DNA from: Bradyrhizobium sp. 1
GTDB taxonomy: Bacteria > Pseudomonadota > Alphaproteobacteria > Rhizobiales > Xanthobacteraceae
Reading direction: 5' to 3'
Length of the DNA stretch: 62,361 nt
Assembly (NCBI RefSeq): GCF_023073315.1
Contig: NZ_JADPJH010000011.1
Coordinates: 16,146 to 78,506 of the forward strand
Positions within the stretch are counted from its first letter, which is position 1. Every line of letters starts with the position of its first letter. Below the pieces are notes generated by a model. It saw only the letters and a list, made by a program, of their open reading frames with translations, did no database searches and was not told where the DNA came from. The position numbers and the translations under genes were made by a program. Below, in pieces: positions 26,910 through 35,463 of the stretch.

Positions 26910-27892
26910 CGCGTGGCTCCTTTCGCCTTTGAGCGGGAGAACAGGCTCACCAGCCCCTGCGGCAAAGCCAGCGAGATCGCCACGATCAGCCCGCCGTAGA
27001 CGATCAGGTCGACGCCGCGGCCGGAGCCGCCGATATAGGAGCGCGTCAGCTCGGTCATCGGGATCAGGATGGCCGCGCCAAGCACCGGACCCCAGAGGGT
27101 GCCGATGCCGCCGAGCACGGCCGGCAGCGCCATCAGCAGCGAGAACTGGAAGCCCATCACGCTCTCGGGATCGATATAAGCGAGGAATTGCGCATAGAAG
27201 GCGCCGCCGATGGCGACGAGAAAAGCGGAGACGGCGGCCGCGCCCATCTTGGAGTTGAACACGACGACGCCGAGGCTCTCGGCCGCTTCCGGATTATCCT
27301 TCACCGCGCGCCACCAGAAGCCCCATTTGGAATCTTCCAGCCACCAGGTGACGAACCAGGCGAGGCAGCACAGCGCCAGCGCAAAATAGAAATACGGCAG
27401 CTTGCTGCGCATGAACTGGAATTTCAACCAGCTGTCGCCGCGCACAGGAATGGTGATTCCCATCGCAGCTCCTGCCCATTCCCAGTTCTGGAACAGCAGC
27501 AACCCGATCTCGGCGATGACGATGGTCGCGATCACGAAGTAATGGCCGCGCAGGCGGAAGAAGGGATATCCGAGCCCCATCGCGATAACAGCCGCGATCG
27601 CACCGCCGGCGAGCATACCGAACCAGGGCAACACGCCGAACTTCGTGAACAAAAGCTCGGTGGTGTAGGCGCCGATGCCGAAATAGAGCGCGTGACCCAG
27701 CGAGATCTGCCCGCAATAGCCGGACAGAATGTTCCAGCTCTGCGACAGCGCCGCGTACATTAAGGTCAGGACCATGATGTTCTGGATGTAGACGTTCTTG
27801 ACGAACAGTGGTGCAAGCGCGGCAAGCGCGGCCAGCATCGCGGCAATGACGAGATCGCGGCGACGCCGCGCGGCAAAATTCTTGTCCATCAC
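26906..27892 (-). CDS. LIV-type ABC transporter permease (LivM-like)
   Basis: A 328-residue inner-membrane permease with about nine hydrophobic segments. The LivM signature is SGYCGQISLGHALYFGIGAY near residue 55, and the cytoplasmic EAA-like loop is WWRAVKDNPEAAESLGV near 205. It pairs with the LivH-like permease to form the import pore. Start at 27892 or three bases later (ATGATG). It overlaps both neighbours by 4 bases, showing tight coupling. Confidence 0.93.
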   Translation of the reverse strand: MMDKNFAARRRRDLVIAAMLAALAALAPLFVKNVYIQNIMVLTLMYAALSQSWNILSGYCGQISLGHALYFGIGAYTTELLFTKFGVLPWFGMLAGGAIAAVIAMGLGYPFFRLRGHYFVIATIVIAEIGLLLFQNWEWAGAAMGITIPVRGDSWLKFQFMRSKLPYFYFALALCCLAWFVTWWLEDSKWGFWWRAVKDNPEAAESLGVVVFNSKMGAAAVSAFLVAIGGAFYAQFLAYIDPESVMGFQFSLLMALPAVLGGIGTLWGPVLGAAILIPMTELTRSYIGGSGRGVDLIVYGGLIVAISLALPQGLVSLFSRSKAKGATR

Positions 27893-28770
27893 ATCGACCC
27901 GAACAGGCCACGCGGCCGGATGAAGACCACGAGCAAGTACACCGCATAGATGCCGACCGACTTCAGCGAGGGCGGCAGCATCAGGGCGGTCATCGCTTCA
28001 ACCAGGCCGACAATGATGCCGCCGGCGAAGGCGCCGAACACACTGCCGAAGCCGCCGAGCGCCACCGTGACATAGGCAATCAGCGCAAAGGACGCACCAA
28101 CGTCGGGATAGATGTAGAAAAACACCGCCATGATCGCGCCGGCGAGACCGACAAGCGCGGCGCCAAGGCCCCAACCGAACGCGAACACGCGGTTCTTGTC
28201 GATGCCGACGAGTGCGACCGCACCGGGATCTTCACGGGTGGCTTCCAGCGCGCGGCCGAAATCGGTGCGGTGGATGAAGAAGTAGAGGCCGGCAAAGGCG
28301 AGAATCGAGACCAGCGCTCCGACCAGTTGCGGCTCCGGCAAGAAGATGCCTGCAACCGAGATGGTTTTGCCGCCGAGCCAGGAATGCGGAATGCTGCGAT
28401 AGTCCGGCGTGAAGAACAGTTGGGCCAGTCCCCGCATCACGATGGCCAGGCCAAAGGTCGAGAAGATCTGCACCATGCCGGCGTTGGCCTTGGCCCTCAT
28501 GGCGAAGCGTACGATCAAGAGATAAACCAGCGCTCCGAACACGAACAGCGCCGCGGCGACCAGCGGGGCTGAAAGCAACGGGTCGATGGCGAAGAACGTG
28601 AACAGGAAGAAGGACGCGTACATCCCAATCATCAAGAACTCGCCATGGGCGAAGTTCGTGACGTCCATCAGGCCGAAGATCAGCGCAAGGCCGACGGCGA
28701 TCAGTCCGTAGAGCAGCCCCATCAGCAGGCCGCTCGCGAGACTTTGGACAATTGTTTCGACTGTCAGCAA
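27889..28770 (-). CDS. LIV-type ABC transporter permease (LivH-like)
   Basis: A 293-residue permease with about eight membrane segments. The LivH hallmark GLIAVGLALIFGLMDVTNFAHG is split between residues 22 and 43, and a coupling loop ALEATREDPGAVALVGI lies near 177. It forms half of the importer pore. The preceding substrate-binding gene ends 145 bases upstream, the only sizeable gap in this operon, with no obvious strong terminator. Confidence 0.93.
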   Translation of the reverse strand: MLTVETIVQSLASGLLMGLLYGLIAVGLALIFGLMDVTNFAHGEFLMIGMYASFFLFTFFAIDPLLSAPLVAAALFVFGALVYLLIVRFAMRAKANAGMVQIFSTFGLAIVMRGLAQLFFTPDYRSIPHSWLGGKTISVAGIFLPEPQLVGALVSILAFAGLYFFIHRTDFGRALEATREDPGAVALVGIDKNRVFAFGWGLGAALVGLAGAIMAVFFYIYPDVGASFALIAYVTVALGGFGSVFGAFAGGIIVGLVEAMTALMLPPSLKSVGIYAVYLLVVFIRPRGLFGSM

Positions 28771-28915
28771 CTTGTCCCCCAGAAAAAGCCCTCACCCCGA
28801 GGGGCGTGATCGAGCGCGCATCGCAAAGGACGGGCCCGCCCTCGTCTTGCGCGACGCGGGCTCCGTCTCTTCCGCAAGATCGGGAATCGGGAGCGATCTG
28901 CTCCCGACCCTATCC

Positions 28916-30160
28916 TTACTTCATCGGCCAGACCGGTTCGGCCACCGCCGCCTGCGACGGGAAGACGGTGACGAACTTGCCGCCGACATATTGCAGCAGC
29001 ACCGGATCCGCATCGTTGTTCTGGCCCATGTCGTCGAACTTGACACGCTTCCAGGGCATGATGGTCTGCTCGCCCGGGATTTCGGTTGCAGCCAGCGCGT
29101 CGCGGACCTTCTCGCCGTCGGTCGACTTGGCGCGGTTGATGGCGTCCGCAATCACGATCATCGCCATGAACTGGCGCGAGGTGTTATCGTTGAGGTCCTT
29201 GCCCGACTTCGCCTTGAACAGATCGTTGATCTTGCCGACCATCGGCCGCTTGGCGGCGAGATCGAGCGAGAAGCTGCCGCGGGTGATCGCGCCTTCGAGC
29301 TTGTCGCCGACGGCATCGTAAAGCGCCTTTTCGGAGAAGCCCGCCGCCTGGGCCACGATCGCGTTCGGCTTATAGCCGAGCTCGGCCATGGTCTTGACCA
29401 GCAGGATGCCGTCGGTGGTGTAGCTCGAGGGCATCAGCACGTCGGCATTGGCGGCCTTGAGCTGCTGGACTTCAGCCGACAGAGACGGCGAGTTGGCGCG
29501 GTACTTGATGTCGGCGACGATCTTATAGCCGCGCTCGGTTGCAAGCTTGGTCTGGGCGTTGGCGGAGTCGGTGCCGAAGATCGTGTCTTCGTGGAACAGC
29601 GCCAGCGTCTCGGCCTTCGCGCCCTTCTTCTTCATCGCATCGAGGAAGTCGAACATCCCGGCCGAAAACATCTCGTCATGCGGCGATGCGCGGAAATAGT
29701 ACTTCAGTCCGCGGCGATGCAGGCTCGGCGAGGAATTGTCAGCCGACAGGAACGGAACCTGGTAGCGTTCGCAGATCTGGCTGACCGTGACCGCGACCGC
29801 GCTCTGATAGGAGCCGAGCACCGCGCAGACCTTCTCCTGGGTGATCAGTCGCTCTGCCTCGGCGCGTCCCTTTTGCGGGTCGCCCTGGTGGTCGGCGTAC
29901 ACCATGCGGATCTTGGCGCCGCCGAGACCCGGCAAGCCCAGGCCCTTGGCGAGCGGAAGGTCGAAGTCCTGATCGTTGTTGATGATGTCGATCGCGGTCT
30001 CGAAGGCGCGCTGCGCATCGACACCCACCTGGGCGCCGGCGCCCGACAAGGGATAGGTCGCGCCGATCACGACTTCAGAAGTTTGTGCGCGGGCGGCTAG
30101 CGGCATCAGCGCGGCAGTGGCGGCGGCTCCGAGCAGAATGTCGCGGCGAGAGATCGTCAT
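28916..30160 (-). CDS. LIV-type ABC transporter substrate-binding protein
   Basis: A 414-residue periplasmic binding protein. The N-terminus MTISRRDILLGAAATAALMP with a following ARAQ cleavage site looks like a Tat (twin-arginine) signal. The mature part is a type I periplasmic-binding fold starting VVIGATYPLSGAGAQVG. It captures the ligand for the permeases downstream. The binding-pocket residues do not tell me the ligand; Tat export suggests folding in the cytoplasm before secretion. It is preceded by the DUF1445 gene with a 93-base gap. Confidence 0.92.
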   Translation of the reverse strand: MTISRRDILLGAAATAALMPLAARAQTSEVVIGATYPLSGAGAQVGVDAQRAFETAIDIINNDQDFDLPLAKGLGLPGLGGAKIRMVYADHQGDPQKGRAEAERLITQEKVCAVLGSYQSAVAVTVSQICERYQVPFLSADNSSPSLHRRGLKYYFRASPHDEMFSAGMFDFLDAMKKKGAKAETLALFHEDTIFGTDSANAQTKLATERGYKIVADIKYRANSPSLSAEVQQLKAANADVLMPSSYTTDGILLVKTMAELGYKPNAIVAQAAGFSEKALYDAVGDKLEGAITRGSFSLDLAAKRPMVGKINDLFKAKSGKDLNDNTSRQFMAMIVIADAINRAKSTDGEKVRDALAATEIPGEQTIMPWKRVKFDDMGQNNDADPVLLQYVGGKFVTVFPSQAAVAEPVWPMK

Positions 30161-30253
30161 TTGGCAAAGTCCCCTGTTATCCGAATTTTGCGCGTATCGA
30201 ATGAAACGATTGGCAAACAGCGTAAAGCCCGAAGAAGCAGCAAACGCTGCCTA

Positions 30254-31069
30254 CTAAATCACGGCCATGGTCCTGTTCTTCAGATCCGTCACCAGCATCA
30301 GGCCGGGCGAATGCGTGATTGCGAACGGTACCTTGGCGGCGTTGATCACCGATTGCGGCGTGACGCCGCAGGCCCAGAACACCGGAATCTCGTCATCGGC
30401 GACAGGTACGGGATCACCGTAGTCGGGCTTGGCGATGTCCTTGATACCGATCAGATGCGGATGACCGAGATGCACGGGCGCGCCGTGCACGGCCGGATAG
30501 CGCGAGGTGATCTGCACGGCGCGGATCGCATCGGCCGGCTTGAACGGGCGCATCGACACCACCATGGGACCGGCGAAAGGACCGGCCTCTCCGCAAGCGA
30601 TGTTGGTGCGGTACATCGGCACGCGCACATTCTGCTCGATGTGGCGGATCGGCATGCCTTCGTCGAGCAGCGCCTCTTCGAACGAGAAGGAGCAGCCGAG
30701 CACGAAGGTCACGAGATCATCGCGCCAATGCTTGGTGACGTCGGTCGGCTCGTCGATGACTTCGCCGTCGCGCCAGACGCGGTAGCGCGGTACGTCGGTC
30801 CGGATGTCGAGATCGGCACCGAGCGCGGGGATGTGCGGGCTGCCGACGTCGGACATGCCGATGATCGGGCACGGCTTCGGGTTGAGCTGGCAGAAGCGGT
30901 GAAAGGCGCTGGCGTATTCGGCCGGCAGGATCGCCAGATTGCCCTGGACGAAGCCGGGGGCGACACCCGCGGTGGAACCGACCTGGCCGCCACGATAGGC
31001 GAGCCGCGCCTGGCGGCTCGGGAGAGTGTCGGGTGTTTCAGTTTGCTGCGCTGCCACCAAAACAGTCAT
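30254..31069 (-). CDS. DUF1445 (UPF0317) putative hydro-lyase
   Basis: A 271-residue soluble protein of the DUF1445 family, annotated as putative hydro-lyases or D-glutamate cyclase-like. Conserved blocks seen are [46 protein letters not shown], and the late [11 protein letters not shown] with nearby GVTPQ. The start is placed at ATG 31069; an upstream in-frame extension would enter the regulatory palindrome zone. It is the first gene before the LIV-type transporter and divergent from the LysR gene. It may process the imported compound; the substrate is unknown. Confidence 0.85.
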   Translation of the reverse strand: MTVLVAAQQTETPDTLPSRQARLAYRGGQVGSTAGVAPGFVQGNLAILPAEYASAFHRFCQLNPKPCPIIGMSDVGSPHIPALGADLDIRTDVPRYRVWRDGEVIDEPTDVTKHWRDDLVTFVLGCSFSFEEALLDEGMPIRHIEQNVRVPMYRTNIACGEAGPFAGPMVVSMRPFKPADAIRAVQITSRYPAVHGAPVHLGHPHLIGIKDIAKPDYGDPVPVADDEIPVFWACGVTPQSVINAAKVPFAITHSPGLMLVTDLKNRTMAVI

Positions 31070-31151
31070 GTGATCGACCTGCCTATAAACTCGACAAAGA
31101 CAAGCCAACACCAAGCGTGCTATAAAGTCTAATCTTCCTTTCTAATCGATA

Positions 31152-31172
31152 TCGATAAAAATAATTTATCGA
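31152..31172. promoter_or_regulatory. Perfect palindrome, candidate LysR operator
   Basis: Arms TCGATAAA and TTTATCGA flank a 5-base AATAA spacer, preceded by a second small palindrome ATCGATATCGAT-like sequence. The site lies 17 bases upstream of the LysR start codon and in the promoter of the divergent DUF1445-LIV operon. Size and position fit a LysR-type site (T-N11-A within a dyad). Confidence 0.75.
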
Positions 31173-31189
31173 ACGGGAAAATCCTTCCA

Positions 31190-32107
31190 ATGCTGGACTT
31201 CAGGTCAATCGAGACGTTCCTCTGGGTTGTGAAGCTCGGCAGCTTTCGCGGCGCCGCAGCACGGCTCAATACGACCCAGCCGGCGATCTCCCAGCGCATC
31301 GCGGGGCTCGAGCGTGAGATGGGCGTGAAGCTCTTGAACCGAGATCATCGCGTGGCTTCGCCGACGCCGAGCGGCCGGCAAATGATGGTCTATGCGGAGA
31401 AGCTGATCGGTCTGCGCGCTCAGATGATGGCCGAGGTCGGTGACCGCTCGGCCATGCGCGGCGTGATGCGTCTCGGCGTCGCCGAGACCATCGTACACAC
31501 CTGGCTGCCGCGGCTGGTGAAGAGCATGAACGAGGTCTATCCGAACCTGTCGCTGGAGATCGAGGTTGACATCACGCCGAACCTCACTGCGCGCCTGCTC
31601 GCGCAGGAGATCGAGCTCGCCTTCGTCGTCGGACCGCTGTCGACCTCGGGCGTGCACAACCGCGTGCTTGCCGATTATCCGATCGGTTTCCTCGCGAGCC
31701 CCTCGCTCGGCCTCGGCAACGGTCGAGTGACGCGCGCCGAGCTGGCGCGGTTTCCGATCATCACCTTCCCGCGCAAGACGCGCCCCTACGAGGTCGTGCG
31801 CGAGGTGTTCGACCGGCCGGAGCTGCCGCCGATCCGGCTGCATGCCTCCGCGTCGCTTGCGACCGTGATCCACATGGCGGTCGAAGGGCTCGGCATCGCC
31901 GTGATCCCCGACGCCATCGTCGAGAACGAGCTTTCCGACGGGCGGCTGCAATTGCTCGACACCGATCTCGCAATCGCGCCGCTGACGTTCACGGCGAGCT
32001 GGCTCGCCTCACCCGACGTCGTGGCGGTGGAGCGCGTCGCCGAGCTTGCATGTCAGATTGCGCAGAGCAGCCTCGCGGTTGACGCGCCCGCGCTGGCGGG
32101 TCATTGA
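31190..32107 (+). CDS. LysR family transcriptional regulator
   Basis: A 305-residue regulator. The winged helix-turn-helix at the N-terminus (SFRGAAARLNTTQPAISQRI, about 18-37) is followed by a periplasmic-binding-like effector domain from about residue 90. It probably autoregulates and activates the divergent DUF1445-LIV operon, since a perfect palindrome sits between the two starts. It may also control the co-directional hydrolase and dehydrogenase genes that follow; the next coding start is 33 bases after its stop. The effector is unknown. Confidence 0.93.
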   Translation: MLDFRSIETFLWVVKLGSFRGAAARLNTTQPAISQRIAGLEREMGVKLLNRDHRVASPTPSGRQMMVYAEKLIGLRAQMMAEVGDRSAMRGVMRLGVAETIVHTWLPRLVKSMNEVYPNLSLEIEVDITPNLTARLLAQEIELAFVVGPLSTSGVHNRVLADYPIGFLASPSLGLGNGRVTRAELARFPIITFPRKTRPYEVVREVFDRPELPPIRLHASASLATVIHMAVEGLGIAVIPDAIVENELSDGRLQLLDTDLAIAPLTFTASWLASPDVVAVERVAELACQIAQSSLAVDAPALAGH

Positions 32108-32139
32108 AACAGGCGCCGGATAATCGAGAGACCGACCGC

Positions 32140-33390
32140 ATGAGCCGAGCCGCCACCAATCTGCAAATCGATTCCGCCCGCCTCTGGGGCTCCATTCACG
32201 AGACCGCGCAATTCGGCGGGACGGCGAAGGGCGGCGTGCGGCGGCTGACGCTGAGCAGCGAAGACAAGCAGGTGCGCGACTGGTTCCGCAAGGCGTGCGA
32301 GGACGCCGGCCTCGACGTGCACACCGATGCGCTCGGCTCGCAATTCGGCCTGCGCAAGGGCCGCGACATGTCGAAGCCGCCCGTCGGCATCGGCTCGCAT
32401 CTCGACACCCAGCCGACCGGCGGCAAGTATGACGGCATTCTGGGCACGCTCGGCGCACTCGAAGTGATCCGCACGCTCAACGACGCCGGCATCGAGACCG
32501 AGGCGCCGATCTGCGTTGTCAACTGGACCAACGAGGAAGGCTCGCGCTTCGCACCCGCGATGATGGCGTCCGCCGCCTATGTCGGCGACTTCACCACCGA
32601 CGACATCCTCTCGCGCAAGGATATTGAGGGCACGACCGTCGGCCAGGCGCTCGACAGCATCGGCTATCGCGGCGACAAGCCGGTCGGATTCCAGAAGCTC
32701 GGCTGCTTCGTCGAGCTGCACATCGAGCAGGGCCCGATTCTCGAAGCCGAAGGCAAGACCATCGGTGTGGTCGATTCCGGCCAGGGCGTGCTCTGGTACG
32801 ACGGCAAGATTTCCGGTTTCGAAAGCCACGCGGGATCGACACCGATGCCGCTGCGACGCGATGCACTGGCGACGCTCTCCGAGATCGTGCTGGCGATGGA
32901 GGCCATTGCGGGGAAGCATGGGCCGAAGGCAGTCGGCACCATCGGCGAGGCCGTGATCGCCAATCCCTCGCGCAACGTCATTCCCGGCGAGATCGCTTTC
33001 ACCATGGACTGCCGCAGCGCCGATGGCGCCATCATGGATGCGCTCGATCGCGATCTTCGTGCGGCCATTGCCGAGATCGCTGCGCGCCGCAAGGTCGAGG
33101 TCAAGATCGATCTGGTCTGGCGCAAGCCGCCGACGCATTTCGATCCCAAGTTGATCGCGGCAGTCGAGAACGCCGCGAAGACGCTCGGCTATTCCTCTCG
33201 CCGCATCACCTCCGGCGCCGGCCATGACGCCTGCAACCTCAACACCGTGATGCCGGCGGCGATGGTGTTCGTGCCCTGCAAGGACGGCATCAGCCACAAC
33301 GAACTGGAAGATGCCACCCAACCCGACTGCGCCGCGGGCACCAACGTGCTGATGCACACGGTGCTGGCGATCGCCGGCGTCGCATCCTGA
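32140..33390 (+). CDS. M20-family Zn-dependent amidohydrolase (N-carbamoyl-amino-acid hydrolase/allantoate amidohydrolase type)
   Basis: A 416-residue M20 peptidase-fold amidohydrolase. Metal-site motifs are GSHLDTQPTGGKYDGILG (near 88), NWTNEEGSRFAPA with the catalytic Glu (near 128), HIEQGPILE (near 194), and a late DGISHNELE (near 385). This group removes carbamoyl from N-carbamoyl-L-amino acids or acts on allantoate or ureidopropionate. The start at 32140 is preferred to an upstream TTG overlapping the LysR stop. It is first of three co-directional enzymes. Exact substrate is open. Confidence 0.9.
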   Translation: MSRAATNLQIDSARLWGSIHETAQFGGTAKGGVRRLTLSSEDKQVRDWFRKACEDAGLDVHTDALGSQFGLRKGRDMSKPPVGIGSHLDTQPTGGKYDGILGTLGALEVIRTLNDAGIETEAPICVVNWTNEEGSRFAPAMMASAAYVGDFTTDDILSRKDIEGTTVGQALDSIGYRGDKPVGFQKLGCFVELHIEQGPILEAEGKTIGVVDSGQGVLWYDGKISGFESHAGSTPMPLRRDALATLSEIVLAMEAIAGKHGPKAVGTIGEAVIANPSRNVIPGEIAFTMDCRSADGAIMDALDRDLRAAIAEIAARRKVEVKIDLVWRKPPTHFDPKLIAAVENAAKTLGYSSRRITSGAGHDACNLNTVMPAAMVFVPCKDGISHNELEDATQPDCAAGTNVLMHTVLAIAGVAS

Positions 33391-33402
33391 CCGGAGAAAA
33401 TC

Positions 33403-34314
33403 ATGCGCGGAGTTTTCGTCGACGCCAATGAAGCTCTCGCCGTGATCATGGAGCGGCTGGGGAAGCCCGATGATCCCAAGGTGCGGATCCACAGGGATCC
33501 CGACATCAAGCCCGAGCAATATCCTGAGATTCTTGATGGTGCCGAGATCGCGATCGTCGACCACACCGCATTGCCGACCGAGGTCGCGAAGAAATGCACG
33601 GGGCTGAAGCACGTCGTGTTCCTCGGCACCGGCGCGCGCAGCTACATGAATCCGGAGGAGCTTGCCGAGCTCGGCATCTCCGTGCACCTGATCAAGGGCT
33701 ATGGCGACACGGCGGTCGCGGAATCCGCGATCGCGCTGATGTGGGCCTCGGCCCGCGTCATCGCGATGATGGACCGCGAGATGCGCGCCGGGAGCTGGCT
33801 GCGTGAAGACGGCATGCAGCTCACCGGCAAGACGCTCGGCCTGATCGGCTTCGGCGGCATCGCAGCTGAAGTCGCGCGCATCGCCACGGGCAGCGGCATG
33901 AAGGTGATCGCCTGGAACCGCTCGCCGAAGAGTTGTCCGGGCGTCGAATTCGTCGATCTCGACACGGTGCTGGCGAAGAGCGACGTCGTGTCGCTGCATC
34001 TGCTGCTCAACGATGAGACGCGCGGCATGATCACGCGCGAGAAGATTTCTGCGATGAAGCCCGGTGTCATCCTCATCAACACCGCTCGCGCCGCAATTGT
34101 CGACGAGGCCGCGATGATCGATGCGCTGAAGTCGGGCCATATCCGCCACGCCGGCCTCGACGTCTTCAACATCGAACCCCTGCCCGGCGATCATCCGCTG
34201 ACCAAGATTCCGAACGTGACGCTGTCGGCGCATTCAGCCTTCCGCACGCCGGAAGCGAGCGAAAACCTGATTGAGGCGGCATGGATCCATTGCCGCCGGA
34301 TCGTGAAAGGATAA
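33403..34314 (+). CDS. D-2-hydroxyacid dehydrogenase (NAD-dependent)
   Basis: A 303-residue D-isomer-specific 2-hydroxyacid dehydrogenase. The Rossmann motif GLIGFGGIAAEVA is near 146. The active-site Arg is in NTARAAIVDE, Glu in DVFNIEP and the His in LSAHSAFRT. It would interconvert a 2-oxoacid and D-2-hydroxyacid (glyoxylate, hydroxypyruvate or related). The start is 12 bases after the hydrolase stop, with GGAGAA as ribosome-binding site. Its end lies 11 bases before the next gene's start. Confidence 0.92.
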   Translation: MRGVFVDANEALAVIMERLGKPDDPKVRIHRDPDIKPEQYPEILDGAEIAIVDHTALPTEVAKKCTGLKHVVFLGTGARSYMNPEELAELGISVHLIKGYGDTAVAESAIALMWASARVIAMMDREMRAGSWLREDGMQLTGKTLGLIGFGGIAAEVARIATGSGMKVIAWNRSPKSCPGVEFVDLDTVLAKSDVVSLHLLLNDETRGMITREKISAMKPGVILINTARAAIVDEAAMIDALKSGHIRHAGLDVFNIEPLPGDHPLTKIPNVTLSAHSAFRTPEASENLIEAAWIHCRRIVKG

Positions 34315-34325
34315 GAGCAACAACA

Positions 34326-35399
34326 ATGGCTGACTATCGCACCATCAAGGCAGAGCCGCTCACCAACGCCATCCGCGCCATCGTCAAGGCCGGCGGATCC
34401 ACGGATCGCGAGGCCGAGCTCGTATCCACCAATCTCGTCGAGGCCAACCTCAAGGGCCACGACTCCCACGGGGTCGGCATGATCCCGCGCTATGTCTCGA
34501 GCGTCACCACGGGCGGCCTCGCCGTGAACCAGCACGTCAAGATCGTGCTCGACACCGGGCCGCTTCTCACTCTCGACGGCCTCACCGGCTACGGCCAGGT
34601 GATTGGCCATGAAGCGATGGAGCTGGCGGCAGAGCGCGCCAAGCAAAACGGCGTGTGCCTCGTCGGCCTTTCGAACTCGCACCATATCGGCCGCATCGGC
34701 CATTGGGCCGAGCAGTGCATCGACCACGGCCTTGTCTCGATCCACTTCGTCAACGTGATCTCGCGCCCGATCGTGGCGCCCTGGGGCGGCAGCGATGGGC
34801 GCCACGGCACCAACCCGTTCTGCGTCGGCATCCCGCGCAGGGGCAAGGACCCCATCGTGCTCGACTTCGCCACCAGCAGGATCGCGCAGGGCAAGACCCG
34901 CGTCGCCCACAACAAGGGCGTCGCGCTCGAGCCCGGCACCATCATCGACAACGAGGGTAAGCCGACCACCAACCCGCGCTACACCGTGATCCCGCCGCAC
35001 GGCGCCATCCTGCCGTTCGGCGAGCACAAGGGTTCGGGGCTCGCGCTGGTCTGCGAAATCCTCGGCGGCGCGCTCTCCGGCGGTCAGGTGGTCAAGGGCC
35101 CGTCCGACGGCAAGTACAACGTCCTCAACGGCATGCTCTCGATCATCATCGACCCGGGCAAGCTCGGCACCGGCGAGAACCTCGCGCGCGAAGTCGAGAG
35201 CTTCGTCGCCTGGCACACCGGCTCACCGCCTGCCCCGGGCGTCGACAAGGTGAAGATCGCCGGCGAGCCCGAGCGCGAGACGAAGAAGAAGCGCCTCGCC
35301 GAAGGCATTCCGGTCGATCCGACCACCTGGCAGGAGATTCTGGAGGCCGGGAAGAAGTTCGGGGTGGATCAGGCCGCGATCGAGAAGATCGTGAGCTGA
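34326..35399 (+). CDS. Malate/L-lactate dehydrogenase family protein (Ldh2 type)
   Basis: A 357-residue NAD(P)-dependent dehydrogenase of the malate/ureidoglycolate/2,3-diketogulonate group, distinct from Rossmann enzymes. It contains KGHDSHGVGMIPRYV near residue 42, SHHIGRIGHW near 118 and TNPFCVGIP near 160. Possible substrates are L-malate, sulfolactate, ureidoglycolate or a delta-1-piperidine carboxylate. The ATG at 34326 follows AGGATAAGAG; a frame starting at 34281 overlaps the previous gene and looks unneeded. It is the third gene of the hydrolase operon and is followed by a convergent hairpin. Confidence 0.9.
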   Translation: MADYRTIKAEPLTNAIRAIVKAGGSTDREAELVSTNLVEANLKGHDSHGVGMIPRYVSSVTTGGLAVNQHVKIVLDTGPLLTLDGLTGYGQVIGHEAMELAAERAKQNGVCLVGLSNSHHIGRIGHWAEQCIDHGLVSIHFVNVISRPIVAPWGGSDGRHGTNPFCVGIPRRGKDPIVLDFATSRIAQGKTRVAHNKGVALEPGTIIDNEGKPTTNPRYTVIPPHGAILPFGEHKGSGLALVCEILGGALSGGQVVKGPSDGKYNVLNGMLSIIIDPGKLGTGENLAREVESFVAWHTGSPPAPGVDKVKIAGEPERETKKKRLAEGIPVDPTTWQEILEAGKKFGVDQAAIEKIVS

Positions 35400-35416
35400 T
35401 TACGACGCGAGGCGTT

Positions 35417-35456
35417 GCTGCTTACCCTTCTCCCCTTGTGGGAGAGGGAAAGCAGC
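35417..35456. terminator. Hairpin between convergent genes
   Basis: Outer arms GCTGCTT/AAGCAGC and inner arms CCCTTCTCCC/GGGAGAGGG form a stable stem-loop between the Ldh2 gene and the convergent tartrate dehydrogenase gene. It resembles the start of repeat family C. It could end transcription from both sides, although the U-tract is short. Confidence 0.55.
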
Positions 35457-35463
35457 AGCTCTC

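Noticed and set aside
26215..27258. Plus-strand coding frames over the LIV-type ATPase and permease
   Set aside because: They show no domain and are shadows of genes with Walker motifs.
32101..34233. Very long open frame opposite the hydrolase and hydroxyacid dehydrogenase genes
   Set aside because: It is antisense to two well-recognised enzymes, made of His/Asp/Arg/Ala-rich low-similarity sequence, as expected in GC-rich DNA.
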